The position numbers were made by a program, and so were the translations under genes. From NCBI GenBank assembly GCA_902479065.1, contig CABSNM010000016.1:1-40913 (forward strand): a stretch of DNA of 40,913 bases, read 5' to 3'. Positions 26,740 through 35,164 of the stretch are shown one piece after another (the first letter of the stretch is position 1; each line of letters opens with the position of its first letter). The notes under the pieces are model-generated. The model saw only the letters and a program-made list of their open reading frames with translations, searched no databases and was not told the DNA's origin. Source of the stretch: an uncultured Collinsella sp. Its GTDB lineage: Bacteria > Actinomycetota > Coriobacteriia > Coriobacteriales > Coriobacteriaceae.

Positions 26740-27252
26740 TTACAGCCCCAGGCTCTGCTCGGTGGCGGCGCAGGTGAGCTCGCCGTGTTTAACCCCGCGC
26801 AGGCCCAGCAGACGGTCAGCCAGCTCGTAGACACGTTCGCCGCGACCCTTAAGCGCCAGAATCTCCAAGCAGTTGTGGTGATCCAGGTGCACATGCATGG
26901 TCGATACGATCTCGTCGGTGTAGTCGTGTTGCACCTCGTCCAAGCGGCGCGTCAGGTCGCCGGTGTGATGGTCGTAAATCATGGTGAGCGACCCGATAAC
27001 GTGCTCATCGGGCGTGCGCATCTGCTCCTTGGCAATCGATGCGCGAATCAGGTCGCGTACAGCCTCGGAGCGGTTGGCCACGTCGCCGCGGCGCGCGATC
27101 TGCTCGTCAAAACGGCGCAGCAGGTCGTCGGGTGCGGTAACCGAAAAACGGACCAGCTCGGAGCCGGAGCCACTACAGTGGCAGCCCGCGTCACCGTCCG
27201 CCCCGTGCGGATGCTCGTGCTCGTACTCGCAGCAGTGCTCGTGTTCGGCCAC
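26740..27252 (-). CDS. nikR: nickel-responsive regulator NikR with metal-binding N-terminal tail
   Basis: This 170-residue regulator has a ribbon-helix-helix domain (about 32-75: RFSVTAPDDLLRRFDEQI) and an ACT-like nickel domain. The four nickel ligands are present with correct spacing: His109, His120, His122 and Cys128 (HVHLDHHNCLE). Before the DNA-binding part is an extra 30-residue tail with six His and four Cys (HEHCCEYEHEHPHG), absent from E. coli NikR. The GTG start lies 1 nt after the stop of the small gene upstream. In this operon it probably links hyp expression to nickel. Confidence 0.92.
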   Translation of the reverse strand: MAEHEHCCEYEHEHPHGADGDAGCHCSGSGSELVRFSVTAPDDLLRRFDEQIARRGDVANRSEAVRDLIRASIAKEQMRTPDEHVIGSLTMIYDHHTGDLTRRLDEVQHDYTDEIVSTMHVHLDHHNCLEILALKGRGERVYELADRLLGLRGVKHGELTCAATEQSLGL

Positions 27253-27253
27253 C

Positions 27254-27502
27254 TTACACCAGCTTCACGGAGCCGACGGAGTTGTGGTCGGCCTCGATGG
27301 CTTCCTCGTAGCCCTCGAGCGCGTCATGCGCCTCGTGGAGCGCGGCCATGGCGGCCTCGAGCTTGGCGCCGATGCGCTCCATGTCAAAATTCTCGGTCGC
27401 ATGCAGCAGCTGATGGCTCCACTCGTGAGCGAGCTCGATGGTGTCGTCGACCTGCTTGACGCTCATGGCAAGCTGGCTCATGTTCATTCCAACATCATGC
27501 AT
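27254..27502 (-). CDS. 82-residue helical protein heading the hyp operon
   Basis: I do not recognise this family. It is mostly helical, acidic and slightly His-rich (DDTIELAHEWSHQLLHATEN, AAMAALHEAHDALEGYEEAI), with no signal peptide, membrane helix or cysteine. It has an excellent AAAAGGAG site 7 nt before ATG and is one nucleotide from nikR, so it is surely expressed and is the first gene of the nickel/hydrogenase maturation operon. It is not HypA, since the zinc cysteines and MHE start are missing. A role in metal handling or maturation is inference from place only. Confidence 0.75.
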   Translation of the reverse strand: MHDVGMNMSQLAMSVKQVDDTIELAHEWSHQLLHATENFDMERIGAKLEAAMAALHEAHDALEGYEEAIEADHNSVGSVKLV

Positions 27503-27573
27503 GGGAAATCTCCTTTTGTATGGGGCAGTTCAGTGGTTCAGATTTTACTACGCCCGCTCTGCGCGCAGCTGCA

Positions 27574-27612
27574 TAAGAAAACGGGTACGAGTCTGTGCGA
27601 CCCGCACCCGTT
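27574..27612 (-). terminator. minus-strand terminator after trxA
   Basis: Read on the minus strand, AACGGGT (27612-27606) pairs with ACCCGTT (27586-27580), followed by TTTTCTT. It lies 122 nt behind trxA and separates it from the hyp operon promoter region. Confidence 0.65.
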
Positions 27613-27733
27613 CACTGGGGGCTGTTTGTGACTACCATACTATCCGTGGTTGCACTCGGTGCATTCAGAAGTCCGGCGAGCGGCGTAAAAGCGCTCATGG
27701 ACGGCAGGCAGACGGCAACATGTAACAAGCGTA

Positions 27734-28054
27734 TTACAGATGCTTCTCCAGCAGCGCCTGCAGTCTCGCCTTGGGCAGAGCGCCAACCGAGCGGTCAATC
27801 TCCTCGCCGTTCTTAAACACAATCAGCGTGGGGATGCTCATGACGCCATACTTCATGGCCAGGTCCTGGTTGTCGTCGACGTTGCATTTGGCAACGGCAA
27901 GCTTGCCCGCCAGCTCATCGGCAACCTCGTCAACGATGGGCGAGAGGGATCGACAGGGCCCGCACCACGGTGCCCAAAAATCGACCAGCACGGGCAGGCT
28001 GTCGTTAACGATGGAATCGAAGTTCTCGGGGGTAATCTGATTAATGTCAGCCAT
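27734..28054 (-). CDS. trxA: thioredoxin
   Basis: This is a 106-residue protein with the active site FWAPWCGPC (Cys31 and Cys34), the Asp24 segment VLVDFW and the cis-proline loop MSIPTLIVFKNGE. It is the general disulfide reductase of the cytoplasm. ATG at 28054 has GGAGG 5 nt upstream; the frame stays open further up but without a site. It is a single gene, divergent from the unknown gene at 28191. Confidence 0.95.
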   Translation of the reverse strand: MADINQITPENFDSIVNDSLPVLVDFWAPWCGPCRSLSPIVDEVADELAGKLAVAKCNVDDNQDLAMKYGVMSIPTLIVFKNGEEIDRSVGALPKARLQALLEKHL

Positions 28055-28118
28055 GGTGACCTCCATAATGCGACGCGGCTCGGCCGCGTAAAACTCAGTA
28101 CGACCGTGCTTATACCCA

Positions 28119-28150
28119 GCCGCCCGCAAAGCAACCACTCGCGGGCGGCT
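28119..28150. other. GC-rich hairpin between divergent genes
   Basis: AGCCGCCCGC (28119-28128) pairs perfectly with GCGGGCGGCT (28141-28150), followed on the plus strand by CTTTT and then TATAAT (28157-28162). It resembles a terminator but has no plus-strand gene before it. It may insulate the two divergent promoters. Confidence 0.5.
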
Positions 28151-28190
28151 CTTTTATATAATGGTGGGCACGCAAACGATTGGAGAGCGC

Positions 28191-28766
28191 ATGCCCACGT
28201 CACAAAGCCAGAAAAAAGAAGCCATCGCCCAGGCGACCGAGCAGGAGCTCGCATCGCTCGCGGGTCGTGGCGTGCGTATCGCGGGCAACGCGTGCTCGCC
28301 GATCGTGCTGGTCAAAGGCGATCTGGACGAGGCCGAGCGTTCGGGTGGCGAGCTTGCCGCCGGCCCGGATGGCGCGGCGTTGCGCAAGGCGCTTGGGGCC
28401 ATCGGCTACGCTCCCGAGGATTTTTGCGTGCTGGCAAGCGTCGCCGGCGTGGGTGATGGGACGGTCGCGGTGGGCGAGACTCTGCCGTGCGAGCTGTTCC
28501 GTGAGGCGCTTGAGGCTTTGGACCCCGAGGCGGTGCTGCTGCTCGACAACAACGCGGCTGACGCCATGCGCGAGACCTACGCCGATATGCTCGTGGCGAT
28601 CGATGACTTCGACACCGCCATGCTCAAGCCCGGCCTGGTCGCCCATGTGCAGGGCCGCCGCGTGCTCGCGCTCGATGGCTTTGAGGCGGCGCTGACCGAC
28701 AAAGCGGCCAAGCAGCGCATGTGGGCCTACATCAAGCAGCTGACCCCGGCGGCCGCTCCGCTGTAG
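28191..28766 (+). CDS. uncharacterised protein, possible uracil-DNA-glycosylase-like fold
   Basis: This is a 191-residue soluble protein I cannot name with certainty. The stretch ALRKALGAIGYAPEDFCVLA followed by EALEALDPEAVLLLDNNAAD is arranged like the core of the uracil-DNA-glycosylase superfamily (LRKLLKAIG, then L..L.P..I..LG..A), but the catalytic motifs and iron-sulfur cysteines of types 4 and 5 are not seen. It may be a degenerate or structural relative. TTGGAGAG precedes ATG at 28191, and TATAAT at 28157-28162 is a likely -10 box. It is a single gene. Confidence 0.7.
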   Translation: MPTSQSQKKEAIAQATEQELASLAGRGVRIAGNACSPIVLVKGDLDEAERSGGELAAGPDGAALRKALGAIGYAPEDFCVLASVAGVGDGTVAVGETLPCELFREALEALDPEAVLLLDNNAADAMRETYADMLVAIDDFDTAMLKPGLVAHVQGRRVLALDGFEAALTDKAAKQRMWAYIKQLTPAAAPL

Positions 28767-28830
28767 CGGATTGGCGCCGGTGAGCGATTGCCTGGCGGGC
28801 AAGACACGCCGCGAGATCGGCGCCGCACTT

Positions 28831-30108
28831 CTACATCACAGCGCGCAGCTCAAACCGATCGCCGTTAATGCGGAACTGACAGTTGCCGTTCATGCGCTCC
28901 ACGGCAAGTTTGATGCTCTTGGTGCCAAAGCCGTGGCCCGCATGCCGGGTCACGGGCATGCCGTCGACCATGCGCGGCGCGCGGTCAAACGTGTTGGAAA
29001 CTAACAGCAGCAGCTGGCCGTCCTCTAATCGCAGGTCAAAGTCGACGAATCGCTTTCCCTGGGGCGCGGCGCTCGCGGCGGTGATAGCGTTTTCCAAGGC
29101 ATTTGAGAGCACGCTAAACAGGTCGGCGTCACCTACGTGGATGGTTTCGGGTACGGCGGCGCGCAGGTTGGCGGTAATGCCGTTTCTATTGATATCCGAG
29201 TTAAATGACGAAAGCGCGATGTTTACGGTCTCGTTGGCGCAGAAGCGGCGTACGGCGGTGCGATCGTTCGTCTCACAGAGTTCGTCGATGTGTTCGAGCG
29301 CCTCGTCGGTGTGGCCCTCTTCAATTAAAGCGGCCAGGCCGCGTAGAAAGTGGCGCATGTCGTGGCGAAGAATCGACAGCTCGCGCCCAGATTGACGCCA
29401 AGCCTCGAGCTCTTTGATGGCGACGCTGTCGCGGGTTTCGAGCATCCAGCGCTCTCTCTCGGCGGTTTCCTTTTCTTCGTATTCACGCAGGTAGACGGCG
29501 AGGAACATAAGGTAGAACGCGCAGAGCGCAAAGGCCAAAAACTCAACCGTCACCACCGAGCCCGAGTGGAACAGCGTGGTGTAGACGTTGGTGGCATAGT
29601 CAAAGACGTAATAGACGAGCGGCAGGATTAAAAGGATGCCCAGCTCGGTGGTGCTTTTAATCGCCAAACGCGGACCGATGTCGCCGGCCCAATGCAGCAG
29701 GACGGCAAAGACGGCGAGTGTGGTCGCGATGCGCGCCAGATAGTACGCGATCTGAGAATCGGTTGCGGCAAATGCGGCGATGCCCATCCAATTGCTGAAC
29801 TGGCAGCTCAGATAGGCACTCGTAATGCCGAGCACGGCAAGCAGCGGGCTCAGGCGGTAGCGCGCGCACAAATAGATGACGAGCGGCAGATGCACGACGA
29901 GCGGATATACCTGGCGGGCGAAAAGCTCGCCGCCGACGGCATTGGCGATCGAAAAGGCAGCGCCGGTCACGACGCCGACCAGCACCAGTTCAAGCGCATG
30001 ACGCCGGTTGATCTCGATACCGCACAGCGCCGCCGAGGCAAAGACGCCAAAGAGCAGCGTCGTGGCGTGGTGGATTGCCCAAAGGATCATTTCGACCGAG
30101 GAGACCAT
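28831..30108 (-). CDS. sensor histidine kinase, AgrC-like (GHKL)
   Basis: This is a 425-residue membrane protein. Six or so helices (residues about 8-208) are followed by a coiled stretch and the kinase part: the phospho-acceptor region SILRHDMRHFLRG (His249), the N box NALENAITAA (about 345) and the G box GHGFGTKSI (about 398). This is the HPK10/AgrC class, which often senses peptides. Its ATG overlaps the stop of the response regulator by one base (TGATG), so the two are co-translated. No small peptide gene is visible beside it. Confidence 0.9.
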   Translation of the reverse strand: MVSSVEMILWAIHHATTLLFGVFASAALCGIEINRRHALELVLVGVVTGAAFSIANAVGGELFARQVYPLVVHLPLVIYLCARYRLSPLLAVLGITSAYLSCQFSNWMGIAAFAATDSQIAYYLARIATTLAVFAVLLHWAGDIGPRLAIKSTTELGILLILPLVYYVFDYATNVYTTLFHSGSVVTVEFLAFALCAFYLMFLAVYLREYEEKETAERERWMLETRDSVAIKELEAWRQSGRELSILRHDMRHFLRGLAALIEEGHTDEALEHIDELCETNDRTAVRRFCANETVNIALSSFNSDINRNGITANLRAAVPETIHVGDADLFSVLSNALENAITAASAAPQGKRFVDFDLRLEDGQLLLLVSNTFDRAPRMVDGMPVTRHAGHGFGTKSIKLAVERMNGNCQFRINGDRFELRAVM

Positions 30109-30830
30109 CAGTGTCTCCCACCCTCAAAGCGCGCCGCAAAGTAGGCGTCTTGGAATCCCTGCTTGCAGCTGCGCGAAAGCGGGATGCACGCGCCCGAGCG
30201 CATGACGATGTCCGTGCGGTCAAAGTGATCGATATTGCGCAGGTTGACCTGGTAGCTGCGGTGGCATTTAAAGAAGACCGCGTTTTGCTCCAAGCGGTCC
30301 TCGACGCTGCGGAACGACTCGAGTGCCTCGATATCGCGTCCGTCGCGCAGGTGGAAGACCACGTGCTTGTTGCGCGCCTCGGCATATTCGATGTCGGACA
30401 GGCGCAGGGCGTGGTAGCCAAAGGAAGTTTTGGTTACGAGCTCGTCGGTTGCCGCCGGGCGCATGCTCGAAAGCTCGTCGAGCAACTGCGCCAGGCGTTC
30501 GTAAGTCACGGGCTTGAGCAGATAGTCGAAGGCACGGACCTCGTAGGATTCCAGCGCGAACTCGGGCGACGAGGTGAGGAACACCAGGCGCACGGCGGTG
30601 TCGGCCTGGCGCAGTTCGCGTGCGGTGTCCATGCCGTTGACGAGCGGCATGATCATATCGAGCAAGATGATGTCGGCGCGCGATGCGGCATGGCGGGCCA
30701 GCAGGTCCTCGCCGCGCGTGACGAGCGCAACATCGACCGCCGTGCCCGTCTCGGTCGACCAACGGTCGATCATCCGGTGCAGTCTATCTAGAAAAGCGAC
30801 ATCATCGTCGCAGGCAATAATCTTGAGCAT
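30108..30830 (-). CDS. LytTR-type response regulator, AgrA-like
   Basis: This is a 240-residue regulator. The receiver domain (1-120) has the acidic pocket CDDD (8-10), phospho-acceptor Asp58 in IILLDMIMP, and the lysine in DYLLKPV. The C-terminal part (about 130-235) is a LytTR DNA-binding domain (EYAEARNKHVVFHL, FFKCHRSYQVNLRNIDHF). It is the first gene of the pair. Targets are unknown; LytTR regulators usually bind paired direct repeats, none of which stands out here. Confidence 0.92.
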   Translation of the reverse strand: MLKIIACDDDVAFLDRLHRMIDRWSTETGTAVDVALVTRGEDLLARHAASRADIILLDMIMPLVNGMDTARELRQADTAVRLVFLTSSPEFALESYEVRAFDYLLKPVTYERLAQLLDELSSMRPAATDELVTKTSFGYHALRLSDIEYAEARNKHVVFHLRDGRDIEALESFRSVEDRLEQNAVFFKCHRSYQVNLRNIDHFDRTDIVMRSGACIPLSRSCKQGFQDAYFAARFEGGRH

Positions 30831-31037
30831 TCGGCCCCCTTAAGTAGTTCGATTTTGCCACATCGGGCACGCGCCGCTTGCGGGGGTGCGGACCGTTTGC
30901 GCCTCACGGCGTGCAGCTCGCGCCAAGCGGTGTTGCGGTGGCGAAAGATGCCTCCTGCGCTATCGAAAGCCCGGCTATCCTCAGCTTGCCAGTTCGAAAA
31001 TGGACCTGCCACATGATTGAATCTTTATTTCAACTTT

Positions 31038-31081
31038 ACACCTAGGTTTACAGCTGTCTTGTCAGCTGTAAACCTAGGTGT
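31038..31081. promoter_or_regulatory. probable NiaR operator over the nad promoter
   Basis: ACACCTAGGTTTACAGCTG (31038-31056) and its exact inverse (31063-31081) are separated by TCTTGT. A plausible promoter, TTGTCA (31059-31064) with CATACT (31083-31088), overlaps the right arm, so a bound repressor would block it. The niaR gene ends the operon behind it. The stretch 30831-31037 shows no other feature. Confidence 0.75.
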
Positions 31082-31122
31082 CATACTAAAGCCCCAAGAT
31101 TCGCCAAAAGAGAGGGGCCTTG

Positions 31123-32148
31123 ATGGCACAGAGCGCGAACATGGATGCGTCGGAGCTTGCACGCGATATCGCGGCCGGCCTGGCATCGGCAACGACGGCA
31201 ACGGAGCGTGCGGCACTGGTGCCCGCAGAGCTCGTCGAGGCCATTCAGCAACTAAAAACCCAACGTGACGCGGTGATCCTGGCGCACTATTACGTGGCGC
31301 CCGAGGTGCAGGCTGTGGCCGATTACGTCGGCGACAGCTTCTACCTGGCAAAGCTTGCCAAGAGTCTGCCGCAGCAGACTATCGTGCTGTGCGGCGTGGA
31401 GTTTATGGGCGAGAGCGCCAAGCTGCTCAACCCCACCAAGACCGTGCTGCTGCCCGAGCCGGGCGCGGACTGCCCCATGGCGCACATGGTCAAGCGCGAG
31501 ACGGTCGACGCGGCGCGCGCCGAGTACGGCGACGACCTGGCCGTGGTGTGCTACGTCAACTCCACGGTCGAGATCAAGAGCTGGAGCGACGTGTGCGTCA
31601 CCAGCTCCAACGCCGTTAAGATCGTGTCCGAGCTGCCGCAGCAGCATATTCTGTTCATTCCCGACCAAAACCTGGGACGCTTCGTAGCCGAGCAGGTGCC
31701 GCAAAAGCACGTCATCCTCAACAACGGCTACTGCCCGCGCCATCACATCATCACCGTCGAGCAGATCGTCGACGCGACGGAGGCCCACCCCGACGCGCTC
31801 GTGCTGGCGCATCCTGAGTGCAAGGCCGACGTTCTGGCCAAGGCCGACTACATCGGCTCCACCGCCGGCATCATCAAGTATGCCGAGGAGTCCGACGCGA
31901 GCGAGTTCATTATCGTGACGGTCCGCGGCGTGCTCTACGAGCTCGAGCGCCGCTGCCAGGGCACTGGCAAGAAGTTCTACTTCCCCGCGGTGCAGCCCAC
32001 CTGCGTCAACATGGATCTCATCACGCTCGAGAAGCTCGTGCGCTGCCTGGAGACGGGCGAGGGCGAGGTGCAGATCGGCGTCTCGGACGAGGCGGCAGAC
32101 CAGGCCAAGCTCACGCTCGACCGTATGCTCGAGTACGCAGCGCGCTAG
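31123..32148 (+). CDS. nadA: quinolinate synthase
   Basis: This 341-residue [4Fe-4S] enzyme condenses iminoaspartate with dihydroxyacetone phosphate to make quinolinate, the second step of NAD synthesis. The three cluster cysteines lie in VLCGVEFMGESAK, NNGYCPRHH and AVQPTCVNM. Substrate parts include ILAHYYVAPEVQ. The first 30 residues are a poorly conserved extension. ATG at 31123 follows AGAGGGG by 5 nt. It heads nadA-nadB-nadC-niaR. Confidence 0.95.
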   Translation: MAQSANMDASELARDIAAGLASATTATERAALVPAELVEAIQQLKTQRDAVILAHYYVAPEVQAVADYVGDSFYLAKLAKSLPQQTIVLCGVEFMGESAKLLNPTKTVLLPEPGADCPMAHMVKRETVDAARAEYGDDLAVVCYVNSTVEIKSWSDVCVTSSNAVKIVSELPQQHILFIPDQNLGRFVAEQVPQKHVILNNGYCPRHHIITVEQIVDATEAHPDALVLAHPECKADVLAKADYIGSTAGIIKYAEESDASEFIIVTVRGVLYELERRCQGTGKKFYFPAVQPTCVNMDLITLEKLVRCLETGEGEVQIGVSDEAADQAKLTLDRMLEYAAR

Positions 32149-32162
32149 AACAATGTTGCATG

Positions 32163-32175
32163 AGGGACGGTCCCT
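32163..32175. repeat. short GGGAC palindrome between nadA and nadB
   Basis: AGGGAC-G-GTCCCT lies in the 56-bp gap. It resembles the GGGAC-rich REP-like repeats elsewhere in the window and may be a small insertion inside the operon. Confidence 0.45.
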
Positions 32176-32204
32176 TATGTCACATTACAAGGGAGAGGAT
32201 TCCT

Positions 32205-33581
32205 GTGGAAACCAAGCAATACCCCGATATGGAGTGCGACGTCGTTATTGCCGGCTGCGGCGTGGCGGGTCTGTACGCGGCCCTCAATCTGCCGACGAGC
32301 ACGCGCGTGATCATGCTCTCCAAGGGCGCGGTCGACGAGTGCGATTCGATGCTCGCGCAGGGCGGCATCTGCGTGCTGCCCGAAGGCTCGGACTACGATG
32401 CCTTCTTTGAGGACACCATGCACGCCGGCCATTACGAGAACCGCCGCGAGAGCGTCGACATCATGATCCGCTCGAGCCGCTCGGTCATCAACGACCTGCT
32501 AGCGATGGGCGTGGATTTTGAGCGCAAGGCCGACGGCAGCCTCGACTTTACCCGCGAGGGTGCACACAGCCGTCCGCGCATTGCCTTCCATGCCGATATC
32601 ACCGGCAAGGAGATCACGACTAAGCTGCTTCAGGCTGTCCGCAAGCTGGACAACGTGCAGATTTTGGAGCACGTGGCCATGACCGACATCCTGACGGGCG
32701 AGCGTGACGGCGACACGGTGTGCACCGGTATCGTCGCCGTTCCCGTGGACGAGGACAACTCGGTTCGTCCCGCCGACGAGCTGGTAAATGCCGCTGAGGG
32801 CGCGCATGCCGGCGAGCCGTTTAAGATCCATGCCCGCCACACGCTGTGGGCGACGGGTGGCATTGGCGGCGTGTACGACCACTCGACCAACTACCCGCAG
32901 CTCACGGGCGACGCCTGCTACATCGCTCAGGAGCATGGCATTAAGATGGAGCACCTGGACTACGTGCAGATCCATCCCACGGGTCTGTTCTCGCCGCAGC
33001 CGGGTCGCACCTTCCTGATCAGCGAGAGCTGCCGCGGCGAGGGCGCGATTTTGCTCAACGCCGCCGGCGAGCGTTTTACCGACGAGTTGCAGCCGCGCGA
33101 CGTTGTCGCCGCCGCCATCCGCGAGCAGATGAAGCAGGATGACACCGAGCACGAGTGGCTGAGCTTTGCCCCCGTCGAGCGCGACGTGGTGACCGGGCAC
33201 TTTGCCAATATCCGCGCGCGCTGCCTGGAGGACGGCCGCGACATCTTGGACGAGCCCATTCCCGTTACGCCCACGCAGCACTACTTTATGGGCGGCGTGT
33301 GGGTCGACAAGGACGGCCACACCTCGATGCCCGAGCTCTACGCCGCGGGCGAGACGGCCTGCAACGGCGTTCACGGCAAGAATCGCCTTGCATCAAACAG
33401 CCTGCTCGAGGCGCTGGTCTGGGGTCGTCGCGCCGCGTGGTACATGCGTACCGGCGAGTCGCTGGCCGTGGAGCAGGCGGGCGAGCCCGCGCTCGACGGG
33501 CGTCACCGCGCCTTGAGCGCCGACACCCTTGCAATCGATGATTTGGCCCGTGCCGCCGGCACGCAGGCCGTGGAGGAGTAG
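32205..33581 (+). CDS. nadB: L-aspartate oxidase
   Basis: This 458-residue flavoprotein oxidises aspartate to iminoaspartate for NadA. The FAD-binding Rossmann motif is VIAGCGVAGLYAALN near the start. Active-site parts include SMLAQGGICV, HPTGL and the second flavin segment ETACNGVHGKNRLASNSLLE. It is shorter than E. coli NadB because most of the C-terminal helical domain is missing, as in several anaerobes where fumarate is the likely acceptor. The start is GTG at 32205, 5 nt after GGGAGAGGA. Confidence 0.95.
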   Translation: METKQYPDMECDVVIAGCGVAGLYAALNLPTSTRVIMLSKGAVDECDSMLAQGGICVLPEGSDYDAFFEDTMHAGHYENRRESVDIMIRSSRSVINDLLAMGVDFERKADGSLDFTREGAHSRPRIAFHADITGKEITTKLLQAVRKLDNVQILEHVAMTDILTGERDGDTVCTGIVAVPVDEDNSVRPADELVNAAEGAHAGEPFKIHARHTLWATGGIGGVYDHSTNYPQLTGDACYIAQEHGIKMEHLDYVQIHPTGLFSPQPGRTFLISESCRGEGAILLNAAGERFTDELQPRDVVAAAIREQMKQDDTEHEWLSFAPVERDVVTGHFANIRARCLEDGRDILDEPIPVTPTQHYFMGGVWVDKDGHTSMPELYAAGETACNGVHGKNRLASNSLLEALVWGRRAAWYMRTGESLAVEQAGEPALDGRHRALSADTLAIDDLARAAGTQAVEE

Positions 33582-33584
33582 ACC

Positions 33585-34445
33585 ATGAATCCCATTACCA
33601 TGAAGCTCGTCGTCGATGATCTGATTCTGCAGGCTCTGCGCGAGGACATTACGTTTGAGGACGTGAGCACGGCGAGCGTGTGCCCCACGGCGCGCCCCGC
33701 CACGGTGGAGCTTATCGCCAAAGCCGATGGCATCATCGCCGGCCTAGACGTGTTCTCCCGCACCTTTGAGCTGCTGGATCCGCAGAGCTCCGTGTTGTTC
33801 GATGTCTCGGATGGCGACGAGGTGCACGCCGGCGACCATGTGGGTCAGGTGCGCGGCGACGCGCGCGTGTTGCTTTCGGGCGAGCGCGTGGCGCTCAACT
33901 ACCTGCAGCGCATGAGCGGCATCGCTACTTACACGCATCGGATGGCGGCTGCGCTCGAGGGCACCAAGACCGTGCTTGTCGACACGCGCAAGACCACACC
34001 GGGCATGCGTGTGTTTGAAAAGGCGGCAGTCGAGATCGGCGGTGGCAGCAACCACCGCTATAACCTGTCGACGGCTGTCATGCTCAAGGACAACCACATC
34101 GACGCCGCCGGTGGCGTGACGCGTGCGATCGAGATGGCGCGCGCCCATGCATCGTTTACCACGACGGTCGAGATCGAGTGTGAGAACCTGGACATGGTGC
34201 GCGAGGCTGTGGAGGCCGGCGCCGATATCATCATGTTCGACAACATGACCCATGACGACATGGCCGCCGCTATTGAACTTATCGCCGGCCGCGCCAAGAC
34301 CGAGTGCTCGGGCAACGTGGATGCCAGCAATATCCGCGCGCTTGCCGACCTGGGCGTTGACTTTATTAGCTCGGGCGCCCTGACGCACTCCGCGCCGATC
34401 CTCGACCTCTCGCTTAAGCACCTGCGTCTGCTGGACGGTAAATAA
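33585..34445 (+). CDS. nadC: quinolinate phosphoribosyltransferase
   Basis: This 286-residue enzyme joins quinolinate to PRPP, giving nicotinate mononucleotide. Family parts are LVDTRKTTPGMR, GGGSNHRYNL, MLKDNHI and VEIECENLD. Length is normal. It starts 3 nt after nadB, with GGAGGAG inside the end of nadB, and its stop overlaps the niaR start by one base (TAATG). Confidence 0.96.
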   Translation: MNPITMKLVVDDLILQALREDITFEDVSTASVCPTARPATVELIAKADGIIAGLDVFSRTFELLDPQSSVLFDVSDGDEVHAGDHVGQVRGDARVLLSGERVALNYLQRMSGIATYTHRMAAALEGTKTVLVDTRKTTPGMRVFEKAAVEIGGGSNHRYNLSTAVMLKDNHIDAAGGVTRAIEMARAHASFTTTVEIECENLDMVREAVEAGADIIMFDNMTHDDMAAAIELIAGRAKTECSGNVDASNIRALADLGVDFISSGALTHSAPILDLSLKHLRLLDGK

Positions 34446-34990
34446 TGAACGCCCGCGAGCGTCGCCGTGCCATCATGGCCGTGCTCGAGGGGGCCAAGGG
34501 GCCCGTATCGGGCAGCGCGCTTGCCCGCGAGGTGGGTGTGAGCCGCCAGATCGTGGTGCAGGACATCGCCCTGCTGCGCGCCGATGGGCACGATATCGTG
34601 GCGACCAACCGCGGCTACGTGCTGCAGGAGGCCCCCAGCAGCCCCGCCGTGCCTACGCGCTTGGTCAAGGTTCGCCACAGTGTGGAGCAGGCAGGCGATG
34701 AGCTCACGAGTATCGTCGACGCCGGCGGCGCCGTGCTCAACGTGATTGTCAATCACCGCGTGTACGGTAAGATTACGGCCGACCTGGACATCCGCAATCG
34801 TCGCGATGTCGAGCGCTATCTGCGCGATATCGAGAGCGGCAAGAGCTTTCCGCTGCTGACGGTGACCAGCGGCTACCACTTCCATCGCATTGCGGCGGAG
34901 GACGAACAGACCCTCGACGAGATCGAGGCGATGCTCAAGGAAAAAGGCTACCTAGCAGACCTGATGCCCTACGAAGACGATTTGTCCTAG
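34445..34990 (+). CDS. niaR: NAD biosynthesis repressor NiaR
   Basis: This is a 181-residue repressor. Residues 1-60 are an HTH domain (GSALAREVGVSRQIVVQDIA), and 72-175 the 3H domain that binds nicotinate with a metal. Likely metal ligands His78, Glu86, His145 and His147 are all present. As the last gene of the nad operon, overlapping nadC by one base, it should repress its own operon when nicotinate is plentiful, through the inverted repeat at 31038-31081. Confidence 0.93.
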   Translation: MNARERRRAIMAVLEGAKGPVSGSALAREVGVSRQIVVQDIALLRADGHDIVATNRGYVLQEAPSSPAVPTRLVKVRHSVEQAGDELTSIVDAGGAVLNVIVNHRVYGKITADLDIRNRRDVERYLRDIESGKSFPLLTVTSGYHFHRIAAEDEQTLDEIEAMLKEKGYLADLMPYEDDLS

Positions 34991-35007
34991 TCGACGCCGC
35001 ATCTATA

Positions 35008-35074
35008 AGTTGCGGTGAAATAGTTCCTACAATCGGCATCTAAGCAATGAGCCGGGAACTATTCCACCGCAACT
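35008..35074. repeat. large-loop inverted repeat, second copy
   Basis: AGTTGCGGTGAAATAGTTCC (35008-35027) pairs at 19 of 20 positions with 35055-35074 across a 27-nt loop. It lies 17 bp after niaR and before the terminator. It resembles the repeat at 12797-12860 in arm length, loop length and the GGGA..TAT..CCAC..GC pattern of the right arm. Confidence 0.75.
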
Positions 35075-35086
35075 GCCCACATATGC

Positions 35087-35125
35087 AAAAGGAGGCCTCC
35101 TCGGCGATGCGGAGGCCTCCTTTTT
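35087..35125. terminator. bidirectional intrinsic terminator
   Basis: AAAAGGAGGCCTCC pairs with GGAGGCCTCCTTTTT across a 10-nt loop. The A run on one side and T run on the other let it stop both the nad operon and the convergent ferredoxin gene. Confidence 0.92.
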
Positions 35126-35164
35126 GTGAACGGTGTACTTGTGAGTGTGCAAGTGGGGGAGTTG

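Noticed and set aside
21649..27502. hypA or hypB within the maturation operon
   Set aside because: No frame shows the HypA zinc motif or the HypB GTPase motifs; the small first gene lacks cysteines.
30788..31012. Small minus-strand frame beside the AgrC/AgrA-like pair as a signal peptide gene
   Set aside because: It overlaps the regulator start, has no leader-peptide features and no ribosome site.
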